From: Frigidibacter sp. RF13
GTDB taxonomy: Bacteria > Pseudomonadota > Alphaproteobacteria > Rhodobacterales > Rhodobacteraceae
Length of the DNA stretch: 64,000 bases
Reading direction: 5' to 3'
NCBI RefSeq assembly: GCF_026626305.1
Contig: NZ_JAPNUE010000005.1
Coordinates: 62,001 to 126,000, forward strand
The notes under the pieces are model-generated. The model saw only the letters and a program-made list of their open reading frames with translations. It did not search any database and was not told the origin of the DNA. The first letter of the stretch is position 1. Each line of letters starts with the position of its first letter. The position numbers were made by a program, and so were the translations under genes. Shown here in pieces: positions 32,455-41,505 of the stretch.

Positions 32455-34893
32455 ATGACGCTTCCCTCCCACGCCCAGATCGTCGTCATCGGCGGCGGCA
32501 TCATCGGCGCATCGACTGCCTATCACCTCGCCCGAGACCACAAGGCCGATGTGGTGCTTTTGGAACAGGGCAAGCTCACCTCTGGCTCCACCTGGCATGC
32601 GGCGGGGCTGGTGGGGCAACTCCGGTCCTCGGCCTCGATCACAAGGGTGCTGAAATATTCGGTCGATCTTTACAAAGGGCTCGCCGCAGAGACCGGGCTT
32701 GAGACCGGCTGGAAGATGACCGGCTGCCTGCGCCTTGCGACGAACGAGGATCGCTGGACGGAATACAAGCGCCTTGCCACCACGGCGAAAAGCTTTGGAA
32801 TGGAGATGCACCTGATCTCGCCCGATGAGGTCAAGCGGATGTGGCCGCTCATGGATGTGTCCGATCTGGTGGGGGCAAGCTGGCTGCCGACCGACGGGCA
32901 AGCCTCGCCGTCCGACATCACCCAGTCGCTTGCGAAGGGCGCACGGATGCATGGGGCGAAACTCCATGAGGGGGTCCGGGTCACAGGCTTCCGGATGGAC
33001 GGTGCGCGGATCACCCATGTCGAGACTGACATAGGCGTCATTGCCTGCGAAAAAGTCGTCAATTGCGCAGGTCAGTGGGCGCGGCAGGTGGGCGCGATGG
33101 CGGGGATCAACGTGCCGCTGCAGGCGGTGCGCCACCAGTATATCGTGACCGAGAAAGTGCCGGGGCTTTCGGGCGATGCGCCGACGCTGCGCGACCCCGA
33201 CCGGCGGACCTATTTCAAGGAAGAGGTCGGCGGGCTGGTGATGGGCGGATACGAGCCGAATCCCCAGCCGCTCGACACCGGCGATATCCCTAACGACTGG
33301 CAGTTCCATCTGTTCGAGGATGACTATGACCATTTCGAACAGCATCTGGTACAGGCCATCGCCCGGGTGCCCGCTTTGGAGCAGGTCGGCGTCAAGCAGA
33401 TGATCAACGGGCCGGAAAGCTTCACGCCCGATGGCAATTTCATCCTCGGGCCCGCGGCGGAATGCGTGAACATGTTCGTGGGCGCCGGTTTCAACGCCTT
33501 CGGCATCGCAAGCGGAGGCGGCGCGGGCTGGGTGCTGGCGGACTGGGTAATGAACGGCGAGGCGCCGCTCGACCTCTGGGTCGTCGATATCCGCCGCTTC
33601 TCGGACATGCACCGCGACCGGCAGTGGGTCAGCGATCGCACCTGCGAGGCCTACGGCAAGCACTACACGATCGGCTTCCCGCATGAGGAATATAGCTCGG
33701 GCCGCCCGCGCATCACCTCGCCGCTCTATGAGCGACTGAAGGGGCATCGCGCGGTGTTCGGATCGAAGCTTGGATGGGAGCGGCCGAACTGGTTCGCCCC
33801 TGAGGGCGTGGAGGCGAGGGATATCTATTCCATGGGCCGCCAGAACTGGTTTGCCCCTGTCGGCGACGAACACCGGCATGTGCGCGAGGCGGTGGGCATC
33901 TTCGACCAATCCTCCTTTGCCAAATACGAGGTGACCGGCAAGGACGCGGCCCGCGCACTGGACTATGTCTGCGCGAACGACGTGACCAAGGCGCCGGGGC
34001 GGCTGACCTATACCCAGCTTCTGAACACGCGCGGCGGGATCGAGGCGGATCTGACCGTGGCGCGGCTGGCCGAAGACCGGTTCTACCTTGTCACCGGTAC
34101 CGGCTTCCGCACCCACGACCTTGGCTGGATCGCCGAACATCTGCCGCAGGGCGACGTGGCGATCCGCGATATCACCGAGGACTGGGGCACGCTGTCGCTG
34201 ATGGGGCCGAAGGCGCGCGATGTGCTGGCGCGGGTGACCGATGCCGATGTGTCAAACACTGTGTTCCCTTTCGGCCATGTGCGCGAGATCGAGATTGCCG
34301 GGGCAACGGTCCGGGCGCTTCGCATCACATATGTTGGCGAACTCGGCTGGGAGCTGCACGTCCCCCTCGCCGCAACGGGCGCTGTGTTCGACGCGCTGAT
34401 GGCCGCCGGGGCGGGCGAGGGCATCCGTCCCGTGGGCTACCGCGCGATTGAATCGCTCCGGCTGGAAAAAGGTTACCGCGCCTGGTCGTCCGACATCACG
34501 CCGAACGATACACCGTTCGAGGCGGGCCTTGGCTGGGCAGTGAAGATGCGCCGGAACGCCGATTTCATCGGGCGCGCCGCACTGGAAGCGGTCTCGGGCC
34601 GGCCGCTGAAGAAGCGCCTTGCTGCCTTCACGCTCGACGATCCGGCCGCGGTGCTTGTGGGGCGAGAGACGATCCTCCGCAACGGCGAAACGGTCGGTTA
34701 CCTGACCTCCGGCGGCTATGGCTATAGTTTGGGAAAATCGGTGGGCTACGGCTATGTCCGCAATGGGGATGGCGTCAGCGACGACTACCTGACCTCCGGC
34801 ACCTATGAACTTGTCGTCGCCAATGAACGCTTCCCAGCGAAAATCGCGCTGGAGCCGCTCTTTGACCCTGAAAACCTGAAGGTGAAGGCATGA
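32455..34893 (+). CDS. GcvT-family FAD-dependent oxidoreductase (dimethylglycine/sarcosine dehydrogenase-like), copy 1
   Basis: An 812-residue protein starting at ATG 32455; an open frame that reaches 1 kb further upstream is a shadow of the permease gene. The N-terminal half is a DAO-type flavin domain (IVVIGGGIIGASTAYHLA) with the STWHAAGLVGQLR motif; H48 aligns with the histidine that carries covalent FAD in dimethylglycine dehydrogenase. A linker domain (about 370-430) leads to a C-terminal GcvT/aminomethyltransferase half that uses tetrahydrofolate to catch formaldehyde (LTYTQLLNTRGGIEADLTV; YVGELGWELHVP; YRAIESLRLEKGYRAW). Reaction class: oxidative N-demethylation. The exact substrate is not determined. 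ATGA overlap with the next, paralogous gene. Confidence 0.92.
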   Translation: MTLPSHAQIVVIGGGIIGASTAYHLARDHKADVVLLEQGKLTSGSTWHAAGLVGQLRSSASITRVLKYSVDLYKGLAAETGLETGWKMTGCLRLATNEDRWTEYKRLATTAKSFGMEMHLISPDEVKRMWPLMDVSDLVGASWLPTDGQASPSDITQSLAKGARMHGAKLHEGVRVTGFRMDGARITHVETDIGVIACEKVVNCAGQWARQVGAMAGINVPLQAVRHQYIVTEKVPGLSGDAPTLRDPDRRTYFKEEVGGLVMGGYEPNPQPLDTGDIPNDWQFHLFEDDYDHFEQHLVQAIARVPALEQVGVKQMINGPESFTPDGNFILGPAAECVNMFVGAGFNAFGIASGGGAGWVLADWVMNGEAPLDLWVVDIRRFSDMHRDRQWVSDRTCEAYGKHYTIGFPHEEYSSGRPRITSPLYERLKGHRAVFGSKLGWERPNWFAPEGVEARDIYSMGRQNWFAPVGDEHRHVREAVGIFDQSSFAKYEVTGKDAARALDYVCANDVTKAPGRLTYTQLLNTRGGIEADLTVARLAEDRFYLVTGTGFRTHDLGWIAEHLPQGDVAIRDITEDWGTLSLMGPKARDVLARVTDADVSNTVFPFGHVREIEIAGATVRALRITYVGELGWELHVPLAATGAVFDALMAAGAGEGIRPVGYRAIESLRLEKGYRAWSSDITPNDTPFEAGLGWAVKMRRNADFIGRAALEAVSGRPLKKRLAAFTLDDPAAVLVGRETILRNGETVGYLTSGGYGYSLGKSVGYGYVRNGDGVSDDYLTSGTYELVVANERFPAKIALEPLFDPENLKVKA

Positions 34894-37298
34894 AGGCCGA
34901 TCGCCACGCGAAGATCGTCATCATAGGCGCTGGCGCCATCGGCTGCGCCATCGCCTATCACCTTGCACGCCAGGGCGAACGCGACGTACTGGTTCTGGAA
35001 AAGGCGCAGGTGACGCATGGGTCGACCTGGCACGCTGCAGGGCTGGTTGGCCAGTTGCGCGGCAAGCGGGCACTGACGCGACTGATGCAGAATTCGGTCG
35101 CAGTCTTTGACCGGTTGGCGGGCGAAAGCGGCATGGCGACCGACTGGAAGAAGGTGGGCTCGCTGCGCCTTGCTGCCTCCGACGCACGTTGGAGCGAGAT
35201 CAGGCGTTCGATCCAGCTCGCCAAAAGCTTCGGCTTCGAAGCCCATCTTGTCTCGCCGGACGAGGCGAAAGCGATGTTCCCCCATATCGAAAAAGCGGGA
35301 GTCGTCGGCGCCGCTTGGATTCCGACCGATGGCTACATTGACCCATATGCAGTCACCATGGCCTTTGCGGCCAGCGCCCGGAAGGGCGGCGTGCGGATCG
35401 AAGAAGGTGTGACCGTCACCGCGATTCCGGTGAAGGGCAGGCGCGCGCTCGGTGTTGTGACCGACCATGGCACGATCTCGGCCGATGTGGTGGTGAACGC
35501 CGCAGGCTACTGGGCGCGCCGTGTTGGCGCCATGGCCGGAGTTCCGGTCGCGGCGGGTGTCGTGGAACATCAATATTTCGTCACCGAGAAGGGCCTGGAT
35601 GTTCCGGACAATCTGACCACGCTGCGCGATCCTGACCACAATTTCTACCTCAAGCCGGATGTCGGCGGCTCATGGGCCATCGGCGGCTGGGAGGAAGGCA
35701 CGCGCACGCTGTGGAACCAGTGGGCGCCGTTCGACTTCGCGCGCGAACTCTTCCCCGCGAACATGGACAGGCTCGAGCTTTTCGCACTGCCTGCCGCAGA
35801 GCGGCTGCCGATCCTGAACGAGATCGGTATCAAGACCGTGATCAACGGCCCGATCCCGGTCTCGGCCGACGGCGAGCCGATCATGGGGCTCGCGCCAGAA
35901 CTGGACAATTTCTACCTTGCCTGCGGCTTCACAGCGGGCATTGCCGCCTCCGGCGGCGCAGGCGAGGCGATGGCGAACTGGATCATCAGCGGCGACCCGG
36001 GGCTGGATCTTTGGCCTTTCGATGCTCGGCGGTTCGGAGCGCCGCATGCCCGCGCCGCCTGGCTCGCGGCACGGGCTCAGGAGGCCTATGCGTCCTATTA
36101 CAAGGTCCACTGGCCGGGCGAGGAACATCACGCCGGGCGCGGCCTGCGCCGGTCACCACTATATGATGCTCTGAAAGAGGCTGGCGCGGTCTTCGGGTCG
36201 CGCTTCGGATGGGAAAGGGCCAACTGGTTCAGGACTTCGGCTTCTGCCGCAACCGACACGCCAAGCTTCGAAGACAAGCCCGGCTGGCACGAAGCCGTGG
36301 CAGCAGAGGTGCGGGCGATCCGCACCGGCGTGGCGCTGATCGACCAGACCTCATTCTCGAAGTTCGAACTGACGGGCCCCGGCGCGCAGGCAGCGCTGGA
36401 CCGGATTGCGGCGGCAGACATCTCGGGCCCGCCGGGGCGGGCGATCTATACCCAGCTTCTGAATGACAGGGGCGGTATCGAGGCCGACGTCACCATCCAG
36501 CACCGGGGCGACGAAGATTTCCTGATCGTGACCGGGTCGGGCTTTGGCGTCCGTGACAGCAATTGGATCACACGCCAGCTTCCTGAAGGATTGCACCTTC
36601 GCGACGTGACGAATGCCTTTGCGGTCCTCAATATCTGCGGCCCGAAAGCACGCGACGTACTTGCCTCGGTCACCGACGCGGACCTGTCGAATGCTGCGTT
36701 CCCATTCCTGTCGGCGCAGGAAATCGTGGTGGGCCAGGCCCCGGCGCTCGCGGTACGCGTCGGCTATGTGGGCGAGCTTGGCTGGGAACTGTACATACCG
36801 ACCGAATATGCAGCCCATGTCTATGAATCGCTGAAAACTGCCGGTGCCGCGCAGGGTATCCGCGATGCGGGCTACCGCGCCATTGAAAGCTGCCGACTGG
36901 AGAAGGGCTATCTCTACTGGTCGTCCGACATCTCGCCGGATACCACCCCCTACGAGGCGGGCCTTGGCTTTGCGGTCGCGATGGGCAAGGGAGAGTTTAC
37001 CGGTCGCGCCGCGCTTGCTGCGGCAGGGGCGCCCAAGCGCAAGCTTGTCACCTTGACCGCCGAGGGGTTCGCGCCCTTTCTCTCAGGCGAGACTGTCCTG
37101 CACGGCGGCAAACCTGTCGCCTCGCTCACCAGTGCTGGCTATGGCCATCATCTGGGCAAGACGATCGGTTTTGCCTACCTTCCTATGGAGCTTGCGGCAG
37201 AGCAGGGCTTCACCATCGAGGCTTTTGGCAAGCCCTACGCCGCAACGCGTGGGCCCCGTTGCCTCTACGATGCGAAGATGGAAAGGCTTAAGGCATGA
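34890..37298 (+). CDS. GcvT-family FAD-dependent oxidoreductase (dimethylglycine/sarcosine dehydrogenase-like), copy 2
   Basis: An 802-residue paralogue of the preceding gene with the same domain order: FAD Rossmann motif IVIIGAGAIGCAIAYHLA, STWHAAGLVGQLRGK with H48 as candidate flavinylation residue, a linker, then the GcvT half (IYTQLLNDRGGIEADVTI; VGELGWELYIP; YRAIESCRLEKGYLYWSSD). The two copies are clearly homologous along their length but diverged, so they probably act on successive N-methylated intermediates (for instance dimethylglycine then sarcosine). Overlaps the upstream gene and the downstream kinase gene by 4 nt each, so the three enzymes are one translation-coupled set. Confidence 0.92.
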   Translation: MKADRHAKIVIIGAGAIGCAIAYHLARQGERDVLVLEKAQVTHGSTWHAAGLVGQLRGKRALTRLMQNSVAVFDRLAGESGMATDWKKVGSLRLAASDARWSEIRRSIQLAKSFGFEAHLVSPDEAKAMFPHIEKAGVVGAAWIPTDGYIDPYAVTMAFAASARKGGVRIEEGVTVTAIPVKGRRALGVVTDHGTISADVVVNAAGYWARRVGAMAGVPVAAGVVEHQYFVTEKGLDVPDNLTTLRDPDHNFYLKPDVGGSWAIGGWEEGTRTLWNQWAPFDFARELFPANMDRLELFALPAAERLPILNEIGIKTVINGPIPVSADGEPIMGLAPELDNFYLACGFTAGIAASGGAGEAMANWIISGDPGLDLWPFDARRFGAPHARAAWLAARAQEAYASYYKVHWPGEEHHAGRGLRRSPLYDALKEAGAVFGSRFGWERANWFRTSASAATDTPSFEDKPGWHEAVAAEVRAIRTGVALIDQTSFSKFELTGPGAQAALDRIAAADISGPPGRAIYTQLLNDRGGIEADVTIQHRGDEDFLIVTGSGFGVRDSNWITRQLPEGLHLRDVTNAFAVLNICGPKARDVLASVTDADLSNAAFPFLSAQEIVVGQAPALAVRVGYVGELGWELYIPTEYAAHVYESLKTAGAAQGIRDAGYRAIESCRLEKGYLYWSSDISPDTTPYEAGLGFAVAMGKGEFTGRAALAAAGAPKRKLVTLTAEGFAPFLSGETVLHGGKPVASLTSAGYGHHLGKTIGFAYLPMELAAEQGFTIEAFGKPYAATRGPRCLYDAKMERLKA

Positions 37299-38197
37299 GC
37301 GACGTCGATCTGGCCCGCAAGGCGATTGCCACAATCCCGGCACTGCAGCGCGCGGGCGAGCCGGAACGGCTCGGGGGCCTGACCAACCTTGTGTTCAGGG
37401 TTGGTGATTATTGCCTGAGAATCCCCGGCAAGGGCACCGAGGAGTACATTGACCGGGCGAACGAAGCCGTCGCGGCGCGGGAAGCCGCGCGGGCGGGCGT
37501 CAGCCCCGAAGTCATCTACATGGACGACGCGAGCGGCGTCATGGCCACCCGCTTCATCGACGGCGCGGTGACGATGAGCCCGGAAAACTTCCGCACGCGC
37601 GCCGGGTCGCCCGGGCGCGCGGGCGCAGCCTTCCGCAAGCTGCATACTTCCGGCGCGGTCTTTCCCTTTCGCTTCGAGCTTTTCGCGATGATCGACGACT
37701 ATCTCGGCATCCTTTCGACCAAGGATGTGGCACTGCCCGACGGCTATCACGACGTGGTCGCCGAAGCGAGTGCGGTGCGCGACGCCTTGGCGGCCCATCC
37801 GCTGCCGCTCGCGCCGTGCCACTGCGATCCCCTTTGCGAGAATTTCCTCGATACCGGCAGCCGCATGTGGATCGTCGACTGGGAGTATTCCGGCATGAAT
37901 GATCCGATGTGGGACCTGGGCGATCTGTCGGTCGAGGGCGGCTTTGACGCAGGACAGGACGAAGAGATGCTGGTGGCCTATTTCGGCGGTGCGGTCCTTG
38001 CGGCCGACAGGGGTCGGATGGTGATCTACAAAGCGATGTGCGACCTGCTCTGGACGCTCTGGGGCCTGATCCAGCTGGCCAACAACAACCCCGCCGACGA
38101 TTTTCGCGCTTATGCCGACCGGCGTTTCGCCCGCTGCCGGGCGCTGATGGCGACACCCGATTTCGCCCGGCATCTGGAGGCCGTGCGCCGGGGTTGA
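37295..38197 (+). CDS. Choline kinase/aminoglycoside-phosphotransferase-like kinase (LicA type)
   Basis: A 300-residue kinase of the APH/choline kinase superfamily. GGLTNLVFRV (28-37) is the glycine-rich loop, the catalytic loop is HCDPLCEN (H176, D178, N183) and IVDWEYSGMNDPMWDLGD (193-210) supplies the metal-binding aspartate and the choline-kinase-style acidic tail. LicA/choline kinases phosphorylate choline or ethanolamine; here the gene ends an operon for uptake and demethylation of methylated amines, so an amino alcohol is a fair guess, but nothing in the sequence fixes the substrate. Starts in a 4-nt overlap with the demethylase gene. Confidence 0.88.
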   Translation: MSDVDLARKAIATIPALQRAGEPERLGGLTNLVFRVGDYCLRIPGKGTEEYIDRANEAVAAREAARAGVSPEVIYMDDASGVMATRFIDGAVTMSPENFRTRAGSPGRAGAAFRKLHTSGAVFPFRFELFAMIDDYLGILSTKDVALPDGYHDVVAEASAVRDALAAHPLPLAPCHCDPLCENFLDTGSRMWIVDWEYSGMNDPMWDLGDLSVEGGFDAGQDEEMLVAYFGGAVLAADRGRMVIYKAMCDLLWTLWGLIQLANNNPADDFRAYADRRFARCRALMATPDFARHLEAVRRG

Positions 38198-38277
38198 GCA
38201 ACGGCCCGCACGACATACTTGATTTCCCGACTGCGTTACCCCGATCTCCTGCAAGGGCGTGTGAAGCTACGCCCAAA

Positions 38278-38321
38278 CATTGTCAGACAAAGATTGAACT
38301 ATGTCTGACAATGTGTATGAT
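38278..38321 (+). promoter_or_regulatory. Double palindromic operator and promoter of the GntR regulator gene
   Basis: CATTGTCAGACA (38278-38289) and TGTCTGACAATG (38302-38313) form a perfect 12-bp inverted repeat with a 12-bp spacer. Each arm also contains its own small palindrome, TGTC-N-GACA (38281-38289 and 38302-38310), centred 21 bp apart, two helical turns. A promoter TTGAAC (38294-38299), 16-bp spacer, TATGAT (38316-38321) overlaps it, the second site lying in the spacer. FadR-type GntR proteins bind short T-N-GT/AC-N-A palindromes, so this is most simply the autoregulatory operator. Confidence 0.75.
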
Positions 38322-38344
38322 CCGATTCCATGGCGGGAGGGGAA

Positions 38345-39061
38345 ATGGCACTTCAGGCGAAACTGACGAGTGAGAAGGCGGGAACGGAGGAACGCTCCGT
38401 CCTCGACCGCCTCATCGCGCTGATCGAGGAAGACGGGATCGATGTCGGCGACCGGCTGCCGCCGGAACTGGACCTTGCCCAGCGTCTCGGCGTCGGCCGG
38501 TCCACGATCCGCGAAGTGCTGAAATCCTGGCAGAGCATGGGGATCGTCACGCGCAACAAGGGTGCGGGCACCACGCTGGCCGCTGAAGTCTCGCGCCGCT
38601 CGATCCATGTGCCGCTGACGTTGCGCCTTGAAGCCGAAAGTCTCATCCGTACCCACGCCGTCCGCCGCCCCCTGGAGATCGAGGCGGTACGCCTTGCAAC
38701 CCGCAACGCCAGCGACAAGCAACGCATGGTCATCCTCGCGCGCATGGCCGAGCTGATGGCGACCTTCGAGGCGGGCGAGGAAGACTGGCGCCCCGCCGAC
38801 CACCGCTTTCACGCCGCGATCCACGAGGCGACCGGCAACCCCCTGTTCCTGCAAATCATCTGGCAGATCCACCATGCCTTCCACGACGTCTATCAGACAC
38901 CTTTCGGCCAGCCGAAACTTGGCGAGGCGACCATTCCCATGCACCGCCCGCTCGCCGAAGCGATCGCGGCGGGCAACGAGGACGAGGCCGCCCGCATCAC
39001 TGCCCAGATCCTCGACCGGGTCGAGACCGAAGTGCGCGAGATCATGGAGCGTGGCGAATGA
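38345..39061 (+). CDS. GntR/FadR-family transcriptional regulator
   Basis: A roughly 238-residue regulator with a GntR winged helix (about 18-80; DVGDRLPPELDLAQRLGVGRSTIREVLKSW, cited as its core) and an all-helical FCD ligand domain with metal-binding-type histidines and aspartate (DHRFHAAIHEATGN; later HRPLAEAI). I prefer ATG 38345 because GGAGG lies 4 nt before it and the inferred transcription start is near 38328; an ATG at 38330 has no ribosome site. It overlaps the PLP-enzyme gene by 4 nt, so it governs the sugar-importer operon that follows. Confidence 0.9.
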   Translation: MALQAKLTSEKAGTEERSVLDRLIALIEEDGIDVGDRLPPELDLAQRLGVGRSTIREVLKSWQSMGIVTRNKGAGTTLAAEVSRRSIHVPLTLRLEAESLIRTHAVRRPLEIEAVRLATRNASDKQRMVILARMAELMATFEAGEEDWRPADHRFHAAIHEATGNPLFLQIIWQIHHAFHDVYQTPFGQPKLGEATIPMHRPLAEAIAAGNEDEAARITAQILDRVETEVREIMERGE

Positions 39062-40215
39062 CTGACCTGCCACATGCCGACCTCGCCACCCTGCTTGCCC
39101 AGCCCTATGACGGCGAGGGCGGCGCGATCACCCCGCCGATCGTCCAGACCTCGCTGTTCGCCTTCGCCGATTATCAGGCCTTCGAAGACCGGATGGCTGG
39201 CCGGACGGTAGACCCGATCTATACGCGGGTGCAGAACCCGACGGTGGCGGCGTTCGAGGCGATGATGGCGCGGGCCGAGGGGGCCGAGGCCGGGGTAGGC
39301 TTTGCCTCGGGCATGGCGGCGATTTCCTCGACCCTTCTGGCCTTCCTCAAGCCGGGCGACCGGGTGGCCTGCGTCGAACATGTCTATCCGGATGCCTACC
39401 GGCTGTTCGAACGGCTGCTGCGCCCCTTCGGGATCGACATCACCTATCATGCGCCTGCGGCGTTCGAGGACGATCCCGACCTTCTGAAGGGCGTGCGGAT
39501 TGCCTATCTGGAAAGCCCTTCCTCGCTGGTCTTCCAGCCGCTGAACCTTGCCAAAGTCGCGGCCCATGCCCGCCGCCACGGCGCGCTGTCGGTGATCGAC
39601 AATTCCTGGGCCACTCCGGTTTTCCAGCGCCCGGCCGAAAGCGGCATCGATATCGTTCTGCATTCCGCGTCGAAATATATCTCCGGCCATTCCGACACAG
39701 TGGCGGGTGTCGTCACCGGATCGTCCGACCATGTCGGCCAGATCCGCGACCTGACGCTGCCGCTTCTCGGCGCGAAACTGGCGCCGTTCGAGGCATTCCT
39801 CCTGCTGCGCGGGCTGCGCACTCTGGACGTGCGCATGAGGCGCCATCAGGAAACGGCCAACCATTTCGTCGACCGGCTGGCGCAGTTGCCGCAGGTCACG
39901 CGGATCCATTCGCCGGGAGCAAACAGCGTACCGGGCCTTACCGGGCGCAGCGGCCTTCTGTCATTCGAATTCGCCGCCTCGGTCGACATCGCGTGTTTCG
40001 CCGATCACCTCAAACATTTCCGCCTTGGCGTCAGCTGGGGCGGGTTCGAAAGCCTTGTCCTGCCTGCCCAGGTGACGCTCCGGCAGGCGGGTGAACAGAA
40101 TGCGCCGCAGCGCTTCGGCGTGTCGGACCGTCTTGTCCGGCTGAGCCTCGGGCTCGAAAGCGCGGACGATCTCTGGGCCGACTTCATGCAGGCCCTTACC
40201 AAAAGCACCGGCTAA
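39058..40215 (+). CDS. PLP-dependent Cys/Met-metabolism enzyme (cystathionine gamma-synthase/beta-lyase family)
   Basis: A 385-residue fold-type I PLP enzyme: TRVQNPTVAAFEAMMARAEGA near 56-76, GFASGMAAISS at 81-91, the aspartate/PLP segment VIDNSWATPVF and the Schiff-base lysine K206 in SASKYISGHSDTVAG. The closest family is MetC/MetB. It lacks any obvious methionine-biosynthesis neighbour and instead lies between a GntR regulator (4-nt overlap) and a sugar-type ABC importer, which points to catabolic C-S or C-N bond cleavage of an imported compound. The end TAA/TAG-type stop precedes a strong GGAGG for the binding protein. Confidence 0.88.
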   Translation: MTDLPHADLATLLAQPYDGEGGAITPPIVQTSLFAFADYQAFEDRMAGRTVDPIYTRVQNPTVAAFEAMMARAEGAEAGVGFASGMAAISSTLLAFLKPGDRVACVEHVYPDAYRLFERLLRPFGIDITYHAPAAFEDDPDLLKGVRIAYLESPSSLVFQPLNLAKVAAHARRHGALSVIDNSWATPVFQRPAESGIDIVLHSASKYISGHSDTVAGVVTGSSDHVGQIRDLTLPLLGAKLAPFEAFLLLRGLRTLDVRMRRHQETANHFVDRLAQLPQVTRIHSPGANSVPGLTGRSGLLSFEFAASVDIACFADHLKHFRLGVSWGGFESLVLPAQVTLRQAGEQNAPQRFGVSDRLVRLSLGLESADDLWADFMQALTKSTG

Positions 40216-40242
40216 CGGTGCGCTGACCAACCGGAGGAAGAG

Positions 40243-41505
40243 ATGAAGATCGCTGGACTTGCAATAACCGCTTTGGCGGGCCTGTTGTCTACTGCCTGCT
40301 ACGCCGACACGACACTGAAACTCGTCGAGGTCATCACCAGCCCCGAGCGGACAGAAGTGCTGAAGGGTATCGTCGCCGAGTATGAGGCCGCAAACCCCGG
40401 CGTCACGGTCGAGATCACCTCACTCCCGTGGGGCGAGGCATTCCAGAAGCTGGCAACGATGGTCTCGGGCGGCGACGTGCCCGACGTGGTCGAGATGCCC
40501 GACACCTGGCTTGCGCTGTACGCGGGCGGTGACCAGCTTGTCGACCTCGATAGCCATATCGCCGGGTGGGCGCATGGCGCGACGCTGACCGACAAGACGC
40601 TGGCCATGGGGCGGCAGTCGGGCGGCAAGGCCTATATGATCCCCTACGGCTTCTATCTGCGCGCCATGTTCTACAACAAGAAGCTTCTGGCAGAGGCCGG
40701 CGTCGCCGAGCCGCCGAAGACCATGGACGAGTTCATGGCGGCGTCCGAGGCCGTGTCGAAACTGCCCGGCAAATACGGCTACTGCCTGCGCGGTGGCCCG
40801 GGCGGCGCGAACGGCTGGGTGATGATGGCGGCGACCATGAACGGGTCGAACGAGTTCTTCACTGCTGACGGCAAGAGCCGGATCAACGAGCCGGATTCTG
40901 TGAAGGGCATCCAGTTCCTGATGGACATGTACCAGAAAGGCTATGCGCCGAAGGATTCGGTCAACTGGGGCTTCAACGAGATCGTCGCGGGCTTCTATTC
41001 CGGCACCTGCGCCTTCCTCGATCAGGACCCCGACGCGCTGATCGCCATCGCCGAGCGCATGCCTGCTGAGGATTTCGCGGTCATGCCGATGCCGGTAGGC
41101 CCTGCCGGCAAGGCCTTCCCCACCATCGGTTTCGCGGGCTGGTCGATCTTCAAGACCACGCAGCATGAAGATGATGCCTGGAACCTTGTTGCCGCGCTTT
41201 CTTCACCCGAGGCGAACGCGACCTGGTCGAAGCGCGTGGGCGTGATCCCGATCCACAAGGGCGCCGATCAGGACCCCTACTTCAAGACCGAGCAGTTCAA
41301 GGGTTGGTTCGAAGAGCTGAACGGCGAGGCCTGGGTGCCGACGATCATGCCGACCTATCTGGAACAATGGGGTTACTTCACCTCGAACGTCCTGAAGGAT
41401 TCGGCGCAGGAAGCCCTTCTTGGCACCAAGACGGCGCAGGAAGTGGCCGACGAATGGGCGGCCTTCCTGACCGACGAATATTCCAAGTGGAAAGCCAGCC
41501 AATGA
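40243..41505 (+). CDS. Sugar-type ABC transporter substrate-binding protein (family 1)
   Basis: A 420-residue periplasmic protein with a signal peptide (MKIAGLAITALAGLLSTACYADT; cleavage near CYA-D, or weak lipobox STAC) and SBP_bac_1 features (GIVAEYEAANPGVTVEITSLPWGEAFQKL in two pieces; VVEMPDTWLALYAGGDQLVDL; WSKRVGVIPIHKG). GGAGGAAG precedes the ATG. Relatives bind disaccharides, glycerol-3-phosphate and other glycosides. Overlaps the first permease gene by 4 nt. Confidence 0.93.
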   Translation: MKIAGLAITALAGLLSTACYADTTLKLVEVITSPERTEVLKGIVAEYEAANPGVTVEITSLPWGEAFQKLATMVSGGDVPDVVEMPDTWLALYAGGDQLVDLDSHIAGWAHGATLTDKTLAMGRQSGGKAYMIPYGFYLRAMFYNKKLLAEAGVAEPPKTMDEFMAASEAVSKLPGKYGYCLRGGPGGANGWVMMAATMNGSNEFFTADGKSRINEPDSVKGIQFLMDMYQKGYAPKDSVNWGFNEIVAGFYSGTCAFLDQDPDALIAIAERMPAEDFAVMPMPVGPAGKAFPTIGFAGWSIFKTTQHEDDAWNLVAALSSPEANATWSKRVGVIPIHKGADQDPYFKTEQFKGWFEELNGEAWVPTIMPTYLEQWGYFTSNVLKDSAQEALLGTKTAQEVADEWAAFLTDEYSKWKASQ

